Assembly: GCA_034932485.1 (NCBI GenBank)
Contig: JAYFOQ010000036.1
Coordinates: 1 to 64,000 of the forward strand
Source: Gordonibacter sp034932485
Lineage (GTDB): Bacteria; Actinomycetota; Coriobacteriia; Coriobacteriales; Eggerthellaceae
Reading direction: 5' to 3'
Length of the DNA: 64,000 nt
Under the pieces are notes generated by a model. It was not told the origin of the DNA and made no database searches. It saw nothing but the letters and a program-made list of their open reading frames with translations. How positions within the stretch are numbered: position 1 is the first letter of the stretch; the number at the start of each line of letters is the position of its first letter. The translations under genes were made by a program, and so were the position numbers. This document shows, one piece after another, positions 1 to 8,053 of the stretch.

Positions 1-122
1 CCTAAAGAAGCTCGAGGGGCTTTCTTATACCTTCATTCGGTGGGCGTTGAAGATGCTGCAATCCTGGCCGTTGTTATTGGTAGGAGATAGGGGTCTGCAG
101 CGGGCTTGAAAAACGGTTTGTT

Positions 123-542
123 ATGGAGCAGACCCTACTTAGCATCCTCGAGCCCACCTGCCAAGAAATCAACAACCAGTCTCTTGACAGGATAGCTTTG
201 ATCGGAACCAGATTCACCATGAGCCAGCCTTATTTCAGGGAAGCGTTTCTTGCCCAAGGTATCGAGGCGATCGTCCCGAATGCCGAGGAGCGCGCCGTTA
301 TTGATGACATCATTGCAAGGGAGCTTGAATTCGGCATAGTCAACGAAAGATCAAAGACTCTTGTCGACGCTATTATAAGTCGACTCATAGTTGAAGAGGG
401 TGCTCAAGGCATCGTGCTAGGCTGCACCGAACTGCCCCTCGTGTACGGGAAAGCCATCTTGCCAGTACCTGTCTTCGACACGATGCAGCTTCATATTGAA
501 AGCATCGTTGACCGCATGTTTGGGGAAAGCAGGGAATGTTAA
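123..542 (+). pseudogene. Aspartate/glutamate racemase family, C-terminal remnant
   Basis: About 139 codons match the second half of the cofactor-independent aspartate/glutamate racemases: an IALIGTRFTM segment, then GIVLGCTELPL, which holds the second catalytic cysteine. These enzymes are usually around 230 residues and need a first catalytic cysteine in the N-terminal half; that half is absent. The frame is open only back to a stop at 81-83, and neither of the other forward frames of bases 1-122 reads as racemase. I therefore read it as a 5'-deleted gene, not an intact short enzyme. ATG 123 is only the first methionine in the remnant and has no clear ribosome binding site. An intact enzyme would make D-aspartate or D-glutamate. 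Confidence 0.65.
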
Positions 543-769
543 ACCACGCGGTTTCATATCGGCGTATCCGCCCATCTGTCTTTTTTGAAGCTCTTTGTCA
601 CGCCGCAGCAAACCATCGGTCTAATAATAAGCAACGGGTGCAAGGGGCGCGCCTGAATGGTAATTCACCAACCCTCTTTTACCAACAAGAGTCCGGCCAA
701 CACAGGGGATGCTGTCACAAAACATCACGCTCTGCCTCCTTCACCTACGCTCTCAACGAGGGTTATCCA
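543..769. other. Intergenic stretch without recognised genes
   Basis: I see no convincing coding sequence here. Open frames on the plus strand are antisense extensions over the ABC ATPase gene. A small hairpin (GGGTTA/TAACCC arms, 761-776) overlaps the stop codon of the ATPase gene and is too short to call a terminator with confidence. Confidence 0.4.
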
Positions 770-1645
770 TTAACCCGGAAACAAGGTATAAGCACGTCCT
801 TGGGCAATATCATGAGGATGGATGGTCATGCCAAAGGCGCACTCCAAAGCCCCAGACGCAAGCACTTCGCCAACACTTCCAGCCGCAACGGCGCTCCCCC
901 GCTCCATTACCAGCAGGCGATCTGAGTAGCGCAGCGCCAAATCGAGATCGTGGATAACCATAACCACGGTCTTTCCTTCTTCCTCATTAAGTGTACGAAC
1001 CAGCTCCATAACCTCATGGCAGGCACGTATATCCAAATAGGTAGTAGGCTCGTCCAGCACAATGAGACGCGTATCTTGCGCAAGCGTCATAGCAATAAAA
1101 GCGCGCTGTCGTTCACCACCCGAAAGGCGCCTCAAGTCGCTGTTGCGAAAGCGTGTAATACCTGTACGTTCAAGAGCGTACTCCACCTGGTCTCGATCTT
1201 CACCACTCAGTCTACCTTGGTGTGCAAGGTGCGGATAACGGCCACAAGCCACGAGGGCCTCGACCGTCATAGCTGGGGGGCGACTCGCCTGAGCAAGCAC
1301 AGCCACCCGCCGAGCCCGCTCCTTGGTACGCAATGCGAGCGTCGGAAAGCCCTCCACCCACACCTCTCCCTCGCTCGGCCGCAACAGACCATCAAGTAGC
1401 TTCACCATAGTAGACTTTCCGCACCCGTTGGGCCCCACGATGCTCGTTACGGCACCATGCGGAAAAGTGGCCGAAAGGTCTTGGATGAAGGGGTCTTTGA
1501 CATACGAGAACGATACACAACGCAGCTCGGCAGCAGGCAGGGCCAATGCTGAGCTGCACGCTTGGTCGCTCGTCGTTAAGTTCAGAGTGTCGCTCGATGC
1601 GCGAGGGTAAAGCACCCGCACACGCGAAGTATCGGCCTTAATCAA
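770..1645 (-). CDS. ABC transporter ATP-binding protein, iron-siderophore/heme/cobalamin type
   Basis: This 291-residue ATPase powers metal-chelate uptake through the FecCD permease encoded just upstream in the operon. Visible motifs are Walker A GPNGCGKST (about residue 71), signature LSGGERQR (about 174), Walker B LIVLDEP (about 194), and a switch histidine in VIHDLDLAL. The domain begins near residue 40 (LRCVSFSY), so there is an unusually long, low-complexity N-terminal lead of about 39 residues. The start is TTG at 1645, preceded by AGGAGA at good spacing; it overlaps the permease end by 8 nt, which suggests translational coupling. Substrate cannot be fixed from the ATPase. The neighbouring radical SAM gene makes iron or heme chemistry plausible. 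Confidence 0.85.
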   Translation of the reverse strand: MIKADTSRVRVLYPRASSDTLNLTTSDQACSSALALPAAELRCVSFSYVKDPFIQDLSATFPHGAVTSIVGPNGCGKSTMVKLLDGLLRPSEGEVWVEGFPTLALRTKERARRVAVLAQASRPPAMTVEALVACGRYPHLAHQGRLSGEDRDQVEYALERTGITRFRNSDLRRLSGGERQRAFIAMTLAQDTRLIVLDEPTTYLDIRACHEVMELVRTLNEEEGKTVVMVIHDLDLALRYSDRLLVMERGSAVAAGSVGEVLASGALECAFGMTIHPHDIAQGRAYTLFPG

Positions 1646-2633
1646 GACTGTTTCTCCTGTTCTTCAGAATAAGATAGATGAAGAACGGGCCACCCAAAAA
1701 TGCCATAAGGATACCAACCGGCACCTCGTAAGGAGCAAATAACACGCGCGAAAGTAGATCGCACACCACAACGAATGCCGCGCCCACCACCGCAGAAAGA
1801 GGTAAAACAAAACGATTGTCGTGGCCAACAAAGAAACGCACTAGATGCGGAATGATAAGTCCCACGAATCCTAAGAGACCCGCAAAGCTTACGGCTGCAC
1901 CTGCAAGCACCGCAGAAAGACCCAGTAAGCTCAGACGACAGGCGCCCACATGAAGACCGAGCGCATGGGCCGTCTCGTCTCCTAACGCCATAATGTTCAG
2001 ACGACCAGCCGCCAAAAGTGCCGCAGCTAATCCTCCTGCGATATAAACTGCTGGCCAGAGCAAGTTGTCGAGCAACACACCCGAAAGGCCGCCCACCAAA
2101 AACGACGACGACCCAATATAGGCATCAGGATTTACGATAAGAATAGCATTCATACCTGCACCAAATACCGTGGTAATGGCAATACCAGCCAGCACCACGG
2201 TAAGTCTCGACGTATTGGCCCCCAGCGAAATACCGAAAATGATAAGAGCGGTAACCAGCGCCCCCGCGAACGCCGCCAAGGGCGGCAACCAAAGCACACT
2301 GGGAAACACACTGACGGCAATAAGTACAAACAGCCCCGCACCCGAGTTAATGCCAATAATGTTGGGGCTGGCAAGGGGGTTATCTAAGACCGCCTGTATG
2401 ATAGCACCCGCCACAGCAAGTGCTGCACCAGCGAGCAGCGCCGCAAGCACCCGTGGCAAACGCACGTTCACCAAGATACTCTTCGCTGCCGCAGACACGT
2501 CACCACCGGTCGCCCAAGCTACCAAATCGCCTAGGCTTACCGATGATGACCCCACCAAGAATGCTGCTACCGTTACCCCCACAAGCACGACAAGAGAAAC
2601 CAGCACGACCAACGTTTTACGCACTTCTACCAA
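1638..2633 (-). CDS. FecCD-family ABC permease
   Basis: A 331-residue, very hydrophobic membrane protein of the FecCD/BtuC family, the transmembrane channel for iron-siderophore, heme or cobalamin uptake. Family hallmarks include the N-terminal VRLPRVLAALLAGAALAVAGA segment region, the NPLASPNIIGINSGA motif and the cytoplasmic GFVGLIIPHLVRFFVGHDNR coupling loop. About nine or ten membrane segments are visible, as expected. Start TTG 2633 lies 3 nt after the stop of the binding-protein gene; a GTG four codons in (VRKT) is an alternative. It sits in the middle of the operon binding protein-permease-ATPase. Confidence 0.88.
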   Translation of the reverse strand: MVEVRKTLVVLVSLVVLVGVTVAAFLVGSSSVSLGDLVAWATGGDVSAAAKSILVNVRLPRVLAALLAGAALAVAGAIIQAVLDNPLASPNIIGINSGAGLFVLIAVSVFPSVLWLPPLAAFAGALVTALIIFGISLGANTSRLTVVLAGIAITTVFGAGMNAILIVNPDAYIGSSSFLVGGLSGVLLDNLLWPAVYIAGGLAAALLAAGRLNIMALGDETAHALGLHVGACRLSLLGLSAVLAGAAVSFAGLLGFVGLIIPHLVRFFVGHDNRFVLPLSAVVGAAFVVVCDLLSRVLFAPYEVPVGILMAFLGGPFFIYLILKNRRNSLD

Positions 2634-2636
2634 GCC

Positions 2637-3638
2637 CTAGGCGTACAGATTATCGAACAATGCACGATAGCTCTCGGCCCATTGATTATTGGGCTTGTAT
2701 AAGAACAGTTCTTTCGACAAGGTAAGATAGTTACCGCTCTCCACCGCCGTAAGCGTTGCCCAGGCAGGGTTCGCCGCCGTAGCTGCTTCGAGGTTTTTCA
2801 ACGCCGCCGTATCGTCGTTGCCCATTGGTACGACAAAGATAAAGTCGGGGTTCATCTCGATAATGGATTCGAGACTGAAATCTTTCAATAGACTCTTGTT
2901 CTCGTCAGCCAGATTCTTTACACCCAGTTCTGCCAGCATAGCCCCTGTCATAGATGATGAGGATTGCACGCGCGTACCTCCCGAATAGGTGGTCATAAGA
3001 AGCGCTGTGGGTGCCTTATCCGCAGGAATCTTCGCCTTCACCGCCTCGATCTCATCGGCAACCGTTTGGCCATTTTGCTGGTACAAGTCATCGCGACCCG
3101 TAATATCGCAGCACGTACGCAACATGCGCATATAATCAGGAAAGGTGGTTACTTCAAAATAGGCAACGGGAATTCCCGAAGCGTCCAGCGCTGCTTTCAG
3201 GTCGGCTTGACTTGAGTTACCCCCACGTCCACCCGTACCGCTGGTCATAATAACAAAGTCGGGCTCCAAAGCGATGATGGCTTCCAGGTTGGGATTGGAA
3301 AAATCGCCCACCTTCTGCACATTTTCAGACTGCATATTGTAGCTATCAAATGCATCATCAGAAGCGCCCACCAGGGTACCACCTGCCAGTTCCCATGTGT
3401 TGGCAAAGCTTCCCATGCAAGCCACTACACGATCGTGCGTGCTAACCTTTACCTCATTGCCCATATCATCGGTAAACGTAGTACCTGTCACTTGTTGCGT
3501 GGCCGCATCTTCCGAGGCTGTCTTCTGCCCGGTTCCCTGCTCGGACTTCGCGCATCCTACGCCCATAAACAACATCGAAGCGGCAAGTATGCCCGAACAT
3601 CCCAGCGCAAACCCACGCTTCAATAACGTCAATCTCAT
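2637..3638 (-). CDS. ABC transporter substrate-binding lipoprotein, FepB/BtuF type
   Basis: A 333-residue extracellular binding protein, first gene of the uptake operon. The N-terminus has a basic start (MRLTLLKRG), a hydrophobic core and a lipobox-like end at Cys29 (MGVGC), so it should be lipid-anchored on the outer face of the membrane. The mature part opens with TTFTDDMGNEV, then the family pattern HDRVVACMGSFANTWELAGG, and LEAIIALEPDFVIMTSG, typical of cluster A-II periplasmic-binding proteins for siderophores, heme or cobalamin. Which ligand is bound is not visible. Start ATG 3638 is clear. Confidence 0.85.
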   Translation of the reverse strand: MRLTLLKRGFALGCSGILAASMLFMGVGCAKSEQGTGQKTASEDAATQQVTGTTFTDDMGNEVKVSTHDRVVACMGSFANTWELAGGTLVGASDDAFDSYNMQSENVQKVGDFSNPNLEAIIALEPDFVIMTSGTGGRGGNSSQADLKAALDASGIPVAYFEVTTFPDYMRMLRTCCDITGRDDLYQQNGQTVADEIEAVKAKIPADKAPTALLMTTYSGGTRVQSSSSMTGAMLAELGVKNLADENKSLLKDFSLESIIEMNPDFIFVVPMGNDDTAALKNLEAATAANPAWATLTAVESGNYLTLSKELFLYKPNNQWAESYRALFDNLYA

Positions 3639-3678
3639 CAGTTTATCCTTTCAATATACCGGTTAGCACAAGTGAAAA

Positions 3679-4683
3679 TTAAGCCAAGGGAACGGTGAGT
3701 TGCTGGCTGTGAGCGCAGTAGTCGTCCTGAGCCAAGATATCCCCGTCGTGATAGTAGGCAGCGCGAGCGCGACACCCCCCGCACCCCTGGGCGTAGTCAC
3801 AGTTGCCACATGCACCGGAATAGTCTTTGGTGCGTAGCGTCTCAAACACGAGACTCGTACGCCATATCTCGTCAAATGGAGTCTTCCGCACGTCGCCGGC
3901 CTCTTCGGTCATGTAAGCACAGGGGCGAACCAGACCCTCGGATCCGATGACGCAATACGTCAGCCCTGCCAAGCAACCCCGCTCAAAGCGCGTATCAACA
4001 CCCAGCTGCTGGGCGATGCGAGTAAACTGAGGAGCACACGTGGGCTTTACCTCAATGGAAACTTCGGCCGACTTGCGCATAATATCTTGCAAGAGACGCT
4101 CGTTTTCAATCACCCTTAAGCTGGTTTCTTCAATATATTTGCCACGCCCAACCGGAATGAGAAAGAAGATATAATGCGCCATTGCACCTACACTTTCAGC
4201 GAAGTCGGTAATGGCGCAAATTTCATCCCTATTCCAGTCCACAACCGTCGTATGCAGCTGGAACGGGAGTCCCGCCTGTTTGCAGGCCTCAATACCCTGC
4301 ATGGTTAACTCAAAAGCCCGAGGAAGCCCACGAAACTCATCATGCTTAGCTGCATTGAGACTGTCTACACTAATACCCATGGCACACGCCCCGCTTGCCT
4401 TAAGACGACGGGCGACCTCGGGAGTAATAAGGGTTCCATTCGAGCCAAACACAGGACGCAGTCCCCGACTGGCCGCATGTGCAACCAAGTCGTAGATATC
4501 CGGACGCATAAGCGGCTCTCCACCCGAGAAGATCATAATCTTAAAACCTGCGCGTGCGATCTCGTCGATCATTTTCATACCTTCGGCCGTCGTAAGCTCC
4601 TGGTCGGTAGCTTCCTCGGCATCTTGGTAACAGTGCGCACACTTCAGGTTACATTGGTTCGTTGTCATCCACGATACAATCAT
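3679..4683 (-). CDS. Radical SAM/SPASM protein, NirJ/AhbD-like
   Basis: A 334-residue radical SAM enzyme. The CxxxCxxC [4Fe-4S]-SAM motif is at residues 11-18 (CNLKCAHC), followed by FSGGEPLMRPD (the GGE motif binding SAM methionine). The C-terminal third has a SPASM-like cysteine array: GCLAGLTYC, RPCAYM, ACGNCDYAQGCGGC and a last Cys in DDYC. The N-terminal wording MxVSWMTTNQCN and the VGRGKYIEETSLR segment resemble, as I remember them, the heme-pathway enzymes AhbC/AhbD and NirJ (didecarboxysiroheme side-chain removal). Other SPASM maturases cannot be excluded. Start ATG 4683 has AAGGA at good spacing. It follows the metal-chelate ABC operon by position, in the same orientation but upstream, 40 nt before the binding-protein gene, so co-transcription is likely. 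Confidence 0.7.
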   Translation of the reverse strand: MIVSWMTTNQCNLKCAHCYQDAEEATDQELTTAEGMKMIDEIARAGFKIMIFSGGEPLMRPDIYDLVAHAASRGLRPVFGSNGTLITPEVARRLKASGACAMGISVDSLNAAKHDEFRGLPRAFELTMQGIEACKQAGLPFQLHTTVVDWNRDEICAITDFAESVGAMAHYIFFLIPVGRGKYIEETSLRVIENERLLQDIMRKSAEVSIEVKPTCAPQFTRIAQQLGVDTRFERGCLAGLTYCVIGSEGLVRPCAYMTEEAGDVRKTPFDEIWRTSLVFETLRTKDYSGACGNCDYAQGCGGCRARAAYYHDGDILAQDDYCAHSQQLTVPLA

Positions 4684-4826
4684 GCACGTGTCCTTTCATC
4701 GATTGTCAGCGCGCCGAAAGCGACACCATCTTAGGTCAGACAAAACAGGGGGCAGTAGATGGTGGGCGGACGCAGCGCCGGGGAGGGAGGAGCGGCGCTG
4801 CGTCAGTCCTACAAAAGAGGTTCCGA

Positions 4827-5588
4827 CTAATCAGCCGGATCGGGCTTTGCGCGATAGGCAGCCACAATAGCCTCAAGATAATCAAACACGGACTGACGCA
4901 GTTCATCAAACGAACCGTCCGTACCGTGGGGAGCAATATTCTCCATAAGAATGAAGTTACGCGCAGATGCGGGAGTCTCCTGGCCTTCCTCGAGGGCAAT
5001 ATAGCGCTTCGCTAGGTCGCGGTTGCGGGGGCCATCCGCCGGCTCACGTAAGGGCATAAGTCGGATGGTGTCAGCAATAAGCTCATGCCACTTCGAAACC
5101 GATTCACCACGGGCCGCACGATCGGCAGCCTTGCCCTCGTCGGCAGCATCGTCGCAAATACAGGTAAGCCGCCAGAAAAACTGACTCTCACCTTGACAGC
5201 GTTCAACCGTGCTTGCGAGACTTTCCCAGTCGGGAGCGCCAGCACCCGCTAGATCATGCACAGCTCGCAGCGTAGTCATGCGCTTAAACAGTTGCTGAAA
5301 GCGATCTTCGATAGCATCCATCTGTCCATTAGCGAGCTTTTGTAAAGCGGAGTATTCGTCGAAAAGGCCTGCATCGGATTTGATCTGGGCCAAAGAAAGC
5401 CCCAGGTACTTCAAGGTCATAATGCGATACAGATCTTTCACGTTGGCATCCGTGTAAAGACGCTGGTTTTGAGGGCCCTTTGCCGAGGGCGACAATAAGC
5501 CCTGTTGGTCGTAGTATTGAATCGTGCGCACCGTCACTCCGACGCGCCGAGCCAACTCTCCTACCGTCAAGTATCGTTGGTCGGTCAT
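4827..5588 (-). CDS. MerR-family transcriptional regulator
   Basis: A 253-residue regulator. Residues 5-75 form the MerR winged helix: YLTVGELARRVGVTVRTIQYYDQQGLLSPS followed by LYTDANVKDLYRIMTLKYLGLSLAQI. The remaining 175 residues are an effector or dimerisation region I do not recognise; it is longer than in metal-sensing MerR proteins, closer to the drug- or ligand-sensing branch. I chose ATG 5588, not 5594, because AAGGAG sits 6 nt before it and abuts the other. Its own promoter has a 19-bp spacer filled by a perfect palindrome (separate entry), so autoregulation is expected. No obvious second target gene is divergent from it. Confidence 0.88.
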   Translation of the reverse strand: MTDQRYLTVGELARRVGVTVRTIQYYDQQGLLSPSAKGPQNQRLYTDANVKDLYRIMTLKYLGLSLAQIKSDAGLFDEYSALQKLANGQMDAIEDRFQQLFKRMTTLRAVHDLAGAGAPDWESLASTVERCQGESQFFWRLTCICDDAADEGKAADRAARGESVSKWHELIADTIRLMPLREPADGPRNRDLAKRYIALEEGQETPASARNFILMENIAPHGTDGSFDELRQSVFDYLEAIVAAYRAKPDPAD

Positions 5589-5672
5589 ACCCATCTCCTT
5601 GCGCGGCCCTTGCGTTCCCTCAACGCGGGCGGCTTCTCGTCTAGCACCGAGTAGATTGCCCGGCGCAACGCG

Positions 5673-5703
5673 AGCATACGCGATGACGTTACGTCATCGT
5701 CAA
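5673..5703 (-). promoter_or_regulatory. MerR-type promoter with operator in the spacer
   Basis: On the minus strand TTGACG (-35, 5698-5703) and TATGCT (-10, 5673-5678) are separated by 19 bp instead of 17. A perfect 19-bp palindrome, CGATGACGT-T-ACGTCATCG on the plus strand (5681-5699), fills the spacer and just overlaps the -35 box. Overlong spacer plus dyad between the boxes is the hallmark of MerR-activated promoters, and the next gene downstream encodes a MerR protein. Confidence 0.85.
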
Positions 5704-5766
5704 CGAAGATACGACGTCCTCCAGAAAGTCACGACAAACTCGCGGGTATTCCCCTGCTTTACGCCC

Positions 5767-6060
5767 TCAAAGACGTGCTAGGCTGCTGGTCCACTCCGCA
5801 ACCCGCTCCTCGCTAACCTCCACCGCGAGCCGCTTACGCCGCGCAGTCACGCCGCTCACTACCGACACAGCACTCTTTGCCACACCGAGTTCCGCGGCTA
5901 CCGTTTTACATACCGCCTTATTAGCCTTGCCGCCATCAGGTGGAGCCGTTACGCGTACACACACCTCGTCAGAACCTGCCGCATCAGCGCGCACCCCCAT
6001 AACCTCGTCACGCCCCGATCGGGGCGTGACGTGAACAGCTATGATAACCGGTTTACCCAA
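5767..6060 (-). CDS. DUF167 (YggU-like) family protein
   Basis: A 97-residue protein of the DUF167 family, recognised by VHVTPRSGRDEVMG near the start and PPDGGKANKAVCKTVAAELGV in the middle. Function of the family is unknown. It is frequently found near yggT/yggS and division genes, as here, at the 3' end of the dcw-sepF-divIVA run. The only usable start is TTG 6060; no Shine-Dalgarno sequence precedes it, so translation may be weak or coupled to divIVA, whose stop lies 26 nt upstream. Confidence 0.85.
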   Translation of the reverse strand: MGKPVIIAVHVTPRSGRDEVMGVRADAAGSDEVCVRVTAPPDGGKANKAVCKTVAAELGVAKSAVSVVSGVTARRKRLAVEVSEERVAEWTSSLARL

Positions 6061-6086
6061 GGCAGAAATACGTAAGAGTTCTCAAC

Positions 6087-6905
6087 CTAGTCGATTTCTT
6101 CGAACTCGAAATCGTCATCGGCATCGCCAAACCCAGAAAGGTCCTTCTCTACTCGAGACGGCGTAGGTGTGGCGGGAGCTACCGATACGGCATTTGTCTG
6201 AGGCATCGCATAGGCAGCAGAAGCATCCAAGTTAATAGGGGCTTGAGCTGGTGAGGTAACAACGCGTGCCGTCGAGCTGGATGTTTCCAAGAAACCAGTG
6301 CGAGCATGCGCGCTTACCGGCAGGGCTCCAGCAGGGGCACTACCACCGATATCGGCCAACTTACGCGTGGCGTCTGTAATGAAATCGGTGAGCAGATCCT
6401 GATACTCTTCCCGAGAGTCCTCACGGTCATCCTCGAGTTTTTTGATGGCGTCGAGCACTTTTTGCTTCTCAGCCTCGGCTTTATCAACGATACGCTTCGC
6501 CTCTTCGTCGGCCTCTTTGATAGTATTAGCCGCAGTGGCGTTGGCGTTCGAAATAATCTCGTCGGCAGAACGCTGAGCAATGATAAGCGCTTGGGCAATG
6601 GCGTTGTCATCGGCCTTCTTCGCCTCAAGTTGACGCTCTAGATCGGCAATGAGAGCATCTTTAGCAGAAAGAGCCTCTTCATTGATTGTACTAACCGGAG
6701 CTTCAACGTCTTCAATGCGAGCAGGCGTGTCAAACCCAGCAAATGAAGAGCCATCGTACTGACGCTCCATCTGGTCGAGCTGTGCATTCAGCCCATCGAT
6801 TTCATCAGCGACATGTTCAAGGAACACGTCCACTTCATCAACGTCGTAACCCTTACGATCGATGGAAAAACTTTGATTGTGGATCTCAGCCGAGGTGATA
6901 GCCAT
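6087..6905 (-). CDS. divIVA: DivIVA/Wag31-like polar scaffold protein
   Basis: A 272-residue coiled-coil protein. The N-terminal 35 residues carry the DivIVA lipid-binding signature (SFSIDRKGYDVDEVDVFLEHV). Residues about 80-180 are charged heptad-like sequence predicted to form a long coiled coil (AKDALIADLERQLEAKK..., ADEEAKRIVDKAEAEKQK). The tail is low complexity and ends in a strongly acidic DDDFEFEEID. In actinobacteria this family marks negatively curved membrane at poles and septum and directs wall growth. ATG 6905 has AGGG at good spacing. It lies near the end of the division cluster, following yggT, as in other Gram-positive bacteria. Confidence 0.9.
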   Translation of the reverse strand: MAITSAEIHNQSFSIDRKGYDVDEVDVFLEHVADEIDGLNAQLDQMERQYDGSSFAGFDTPARIEDVEAPVSTINEEALSAKDALIADLERQLEAKKADDNAIAQALIIAQRSADEIISNANATAANTIKEADEEAKRIVDKAEAEKQKVLDAIKKLEDDREDSREEYQDLLTDFITDATRKLADIGGSAPAGALPVSAHARTGFLETSSSTARVVTSPAQAPINLDASAAYAMPQTNAVSVAPATPTPSRVEKDLSGFGDADDDFEFEEID

Positions 6906-6950
6906 CTGTCATCCCTTCGTCTTGTTCGCTTGCGAATCCGATTATGCGCA

Positions 6951-7211
6951 TTAAAACAAGTTTAACAGTAAACGTACTCCAAATTGTAATACAAGCAGGG
7001 CGATGATGGGGGTAACGTCCACCATACCTCCAAGCGGGGGAATCAACTTTCTAAAAATATTAAGGTAAGGATCGCATACTTTTCCCAGAACGCGATAGAT
7101 ATCGCCTAAAAGACCACGTTCGTGAGGAAACCACGACATCATGATGTACACAAAGATAACCATGCTGTACACGTCGGCAATTGACGCGATAAGAAATTTA
7201 ATATTTAGCAC
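6951..7211 (-). CDS. YggT family membrane protein
   Basis: An 86-residue membrane protein with two hydrophobic segments and the family motif MMSWFPHERG...YLNIFRKLIPPLGGMVDVTPIIALLVLQF. Family members sit beside sepF, yggS and divIVA in Gram-positive bacteria; the molecular role is not settled. GTG 7211 overlaps the last 7 nt of proC, and its ribosome binding site (AAGGAG) lies inside proC, so the two are probably translationally coupled. Confidence 0.88.
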   Translation of the reverse strand: MLNIKFLIASIADVYSMVIFVYIMMSWFPHERGLLGDIYRVLGKVCDPYLNIFRKLIPPLGGMVDVTPIIALLVLQFGVRLLLNLF

Positions 7212-8053
7212 TGACCAAGCTCCTTAGACCGGCAAACAGCAGCTGTCACGCCGGCATCGATCGAGCGAGCAAAACCCGCTTCATCCATGGCTGCCAACGC
7301 AGCCAGCGTCGAACCACCCGGGCTACATACCGCAACACGAGTAGTCTTGGCATCTTGACCCGTTTCCTGCATAAGCAACGCCGTTCCATACACGGTTTGC
7401 TGAGCAAGCGCTTCCGCCAAACCCGCATCAAGCCCTTGAGCCGCACCACCATCGCGCAACGCTTCAATTAGTGCCGCAACATAAGCAGGACCAGAGCCAC
7501 TTACCGCGCCAGTCGCATCCATGGCGTCCTCATCAATGATATATGCCTTTCCCAAACAACCAAACAGGTTACGCACCAGAGAAACATCGCTCTCGCTGGC
7601 ATGGGTGCCCCCGGTAACCGTTGTGGCCCCAGCACCCACCAACAAAGGGGTGTTCGGCATAGTGCGCACTAGACGCGCATCAACGGGCAGCACCTCTTCT
7701 AAGCGCTGCGTACTCAGACCTGCCGCTATAGACACAAACAGCGGTCCACTCTCACCACCCTTATAGGCGGGCAATGCAGCAATCTCTTCCAGCACGCCTA
7801 TCATTACCTGAGGTTTAACTGCAAGTAGTACGATATCTGCACCGTCAATCTCGCGCGCATCAACCACACACGAAACGCCATAGCGATCTTCCAAATAGCT
7901 GCGACGCTCCTCGCCGGGGTTAGCCACCGTAAAGTTGGCAGCACTCAGCTGATTGGCAGGGCCCTCATGTGCCGCAATCCAGCCACCCATGATAGCTTCG
8001 CCCATCTTCCCGCCACCGATAAGGGCAATGCGGGTTTGGTCGATTAAGGTCAT
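7205..8053 (-). CDS. proC: Pyrroline-5-carboxylate reductase
   Basis: A 282-residue enzyme reducing pyrroline-5-carboxylate to proline with NAD(P)H, the last step of proline synthesis. It shows the N-terminal dinucleotide motif ALIGGGKMGEAIMGGW, the family segment LVRTMPNTPLLVGAGAT, and the C-terminal SGSGPAYVAALIEALRDGGAAQGL plus CSPGGSTLAALAAM. Its place between sepF and yggT is a known gene order in Gram-positive bacteria and does not itself imply a division role. ATG 8053 directly follows the sepF stop, with AAGGAG inside the end of sepF. Confidence 0.93.
   Translation of the reverse strand: MTLIDQTRIALIGGGKMGEAIMGGWIAAHEGPANQLSAANFTVANPGEERRSYLEDRYGVSCVVDAREIDGADIVLLAVKPQVMIGVLEEIAALPAYKGGESGPLFVSIAAGLSTQRLEEVLPVDARLVRTMPNTPLLVGAGATTVTGGTHASESDVSLVRNLFGCLGKAYIIDEDAMDATGAVSGSGPAYVAALIEALRDGGAAQGLDAGLAEALAQQTVYGTALLMQETGQDAKTTRVAVCSPGGSTLAALAAMDEAGFARSIDAGVTAAVCRSKELGQC

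Noticed and set aside
536..1399. Plus-strand open frames over the ABC ATPase gene
   Set aside because: They lie antisense to a well-supported gene and show no recognisable protein features.
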